The notes below the pieces were generated by a model, which saw only the letters and a list, made by a program, of their open reading frames with translations, was not told the DNA's origin and made no database searches. The translations under genes were made by a program, and so were the position numbers. A DNA stretch of 62,352 nt from JBAVQS01 sp049694275 (lineage in GTDB: Bacteria > Chloroflexota > Anaerolineae > UBA4142 > SHND01), in the NCBI GenBank assembly GCA_049694275.1, contig JBAVQS010000008.1:1-62352 (forward strand), in the 5' to 3' direction. How positions within the stretch are numbered: position 1 is the first letter of the stretch; every line of letters begins with the position of its first letter. Shown here piece by piece: positions 61,410 to 62,352 of the stretch.

Positions 61410-62269
61410 GGGGCGGAAGAAGCCGCCGCGGCCGCCGCCCGGTTCTTGGCCGTCAGCGTCTGATAAACACGCAGGAGGTTGCTCTTGTGTAGCTGACGCA
61501 CAAGCCCATCCAACGCAATCGGCGAGCCGCCGCACGATTCGAGCGTAATGTCCCCTAGCTTTTCCTTGGAGGCTCGCACGGCGATCTTGGCCTTGACCTT
61601 TTCATAAATACAATCGAGGTATTTGATGCCGTTATCGAGGGATTCCTCGATCTCCCCCTTGAGCAGCACGTCGCCGTGCCCCTGAATGATATTCTCCAGG
61701 TTCATCTCGCGAATCTGGTGCAGCGTTTGCGTCAGCACCTCGCGATCGCCCCAAAATATATACGGGAGCGCCATGACCGCATCGCCGGCAAAGAGAACCT
61801 TGTCCCCTTCCACATAGACGCCGATCCCGTCCGGCGAATGTCCCGGCAGCGGGATGATACGCATCACCATGTCCCCCAGGTGCAGGGTGGCATGGTCCGG
61901 GACAGTGAGATTGGGCAGGCGCAATGTCACCTCGGCCAGTTCCGGCGTCTGCTGCTTGTCCAGGTTCAGGTTCTTTTCACCCGATTTCCGCAGCACTTCA
62001 CGGCACCGTTCGCTCGAAATGATATCCGCTTCCGTGAAAAGGAAATTGCCATACACATGGTCCGAATGATAATGCGTATTGACAACGTACCGGATGCCCC
62101 GCTTGCTCTCACGCCGCAAAAAGTCGATCATCTCGCGCGTCTCGCGTGGGTACGGCAGTGTATCAATCACCACCGTCCCTTCTTCAGTCAAGATCGCGCC
62201 CGCGGTGACCTGAGCGTACGCCTCGCTCTGAAAAACAAAGATGTTCTCGGTAACACGTTCTTTCCGCAT
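61406..62269 (-). CDS. MBL-fold metallo-hydrolase
   Basis: 287 aa. THYHSDHVYGN is the HxHxDH metal motif, and PGHSPDG and FAGDAVM complete the dinuclear site. The fold covers lactonases, glyoxalase-II-like and flavodiiron-like hydrolases. The ATG at 62269 (MRKERVTENIFVF) is chosen although AAGGA stands some 20 nt upstream; the site is poor. It is coupled to the oxidoreductase by a 4-nt overlap, so the pair probably acts in one degradative route. Confidence 0.75.
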   Translation of the reverse strand: MRKERVTENIFVFQSEAYAQVTAGAILTEEGTVVIDTLPYPRETREMIDFLRRESKRGIRYVVNTHYHSDHVYGNFLFTEADIISSERCREVLRKSGEKNLNLDKQQTPELAEVTLRLPNLTVPDHATLHLGDMVMRIIPLPGHSPDGIGVYVEGDKVLFAGDAVMALPYIFWGDREVLTQTLHQIREMNLENIIQGHGDVLLKGEIEESLDNGIKYLDCIYEKVKAKIAVRASKEKLGDITLESCGGSPIALDGLVRQLHKSNLLRVYQTLTAKNRAAAAAASSAP

Positions 62270-62352
62270 AATAAAAGACTTGGTCGGTCCTTTCCTATTT
62301 CGAATTGAGACAGCGCGTCCTTCACGAATCACGCCCGGCGCGACGCTGCGCC

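Overview
The window reads as chromosomal DNA of a GC-rich member of the Chloroflexota, probably near Anaerolineae. This is inferred from several traits seen together: secreted proteins with Pro/Thr linkers of the form TPTPTNTP, very large GAF-rich sensor kinases, a response regulator with a HAMP-like tail, a RodZ-RimO pair, and an isoleucyl-tRNA synthetase of the divergent HHAWGRT type. There is no phage, plasmid or CRISPR signature. The gene order looks like ordinary chromosome with several small transcription units on both strands.

Layout. 1-11.3 kb: the end of a GAF/HD-GYP c-di-GMP phosphodiesterase, histidine ammonia-lyase, a secreted anchored protein, an ABC-2 exporter (ATPase plus two permeases), hisS, tRNA-His, two small unknown genes and a creatinase-like M24 protein. 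11.3-11.7 kb: a gene-free stretch with a 107-bp MITE-like element, a promoter-minigene-terminator unit and several palindromes. 11.7-20.3 kb: a phosphorelay hybrid kinase (TPR-GAF-HK-REC-REC-HPt), a translationally coupled response regulator, a small secreted Fn3-like protein and a large secreted RCC1-repeat protein. 20.4-24 kb: a YcaO-TfuA-small-protein cluster, a candidate thioamidation or RiPP locus, followed by a membrane protein. 24-27.7 kb: a tandem adenylyl cyclase laid out like mammalian soluble adenylyl cyclase.

27.8-40 kb: a 2H phosphodiesterase, a decayed SGNH-hydrolase tail, an operon of alkylglycerone-phosphate-synthase-like oxidase, glpD and a methyltransferase, then pgpH-ybeY, rpsU with a consensus promoter, a GNAT protein, a pair of small basic proteins (histone H1-like and AT-hook plus Fn3) and a lipoprotein with an NBR1-like domain. 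40.3-55 kb: a seven-GAF sensor kinase, rodZ, rimO, a lipoprotein, a small anchored protein, a secreted zinc peptidase, a HAD phosphatase, a dynamin-like GTPase and a PiT phosphate transporter. 55-62.3 kb, all on the minus strand: MBL hydrolase and diaminopentanoate-dehydrogenase-like gene, then a T-box-controlled alaX-ileS-lspA unit.

How it works together. Signalling dominates: c-di-GMP (HD-GYP), c-di-AMP (PgpH), cAMP (cyclase) and two multi-sensor kinases. Translation genes (hisS and tRNA-His, rpsU, rimO, ybeY, ileS, alaX) are spread among them. Five genes (hutH, pgpH, rodZ, rimO and the zinc peptidase) have a -10 hexamer 6-9 nt before the start codon, which predicts leaderless mRNAs.

The most unusual items are the YcaO-TfuA-small-protein locus, a family of heptamer-periodic repeats that sits in frame inside the hybrid kinase and recurs before ileS, the soluble-adenylyl-cyclase-like protein, the paired basic proteins, and the T-box that places an AlaX-type editing protein under apparent isoleucine control. 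No homology search was possible; names rest on motifs read from the translations.
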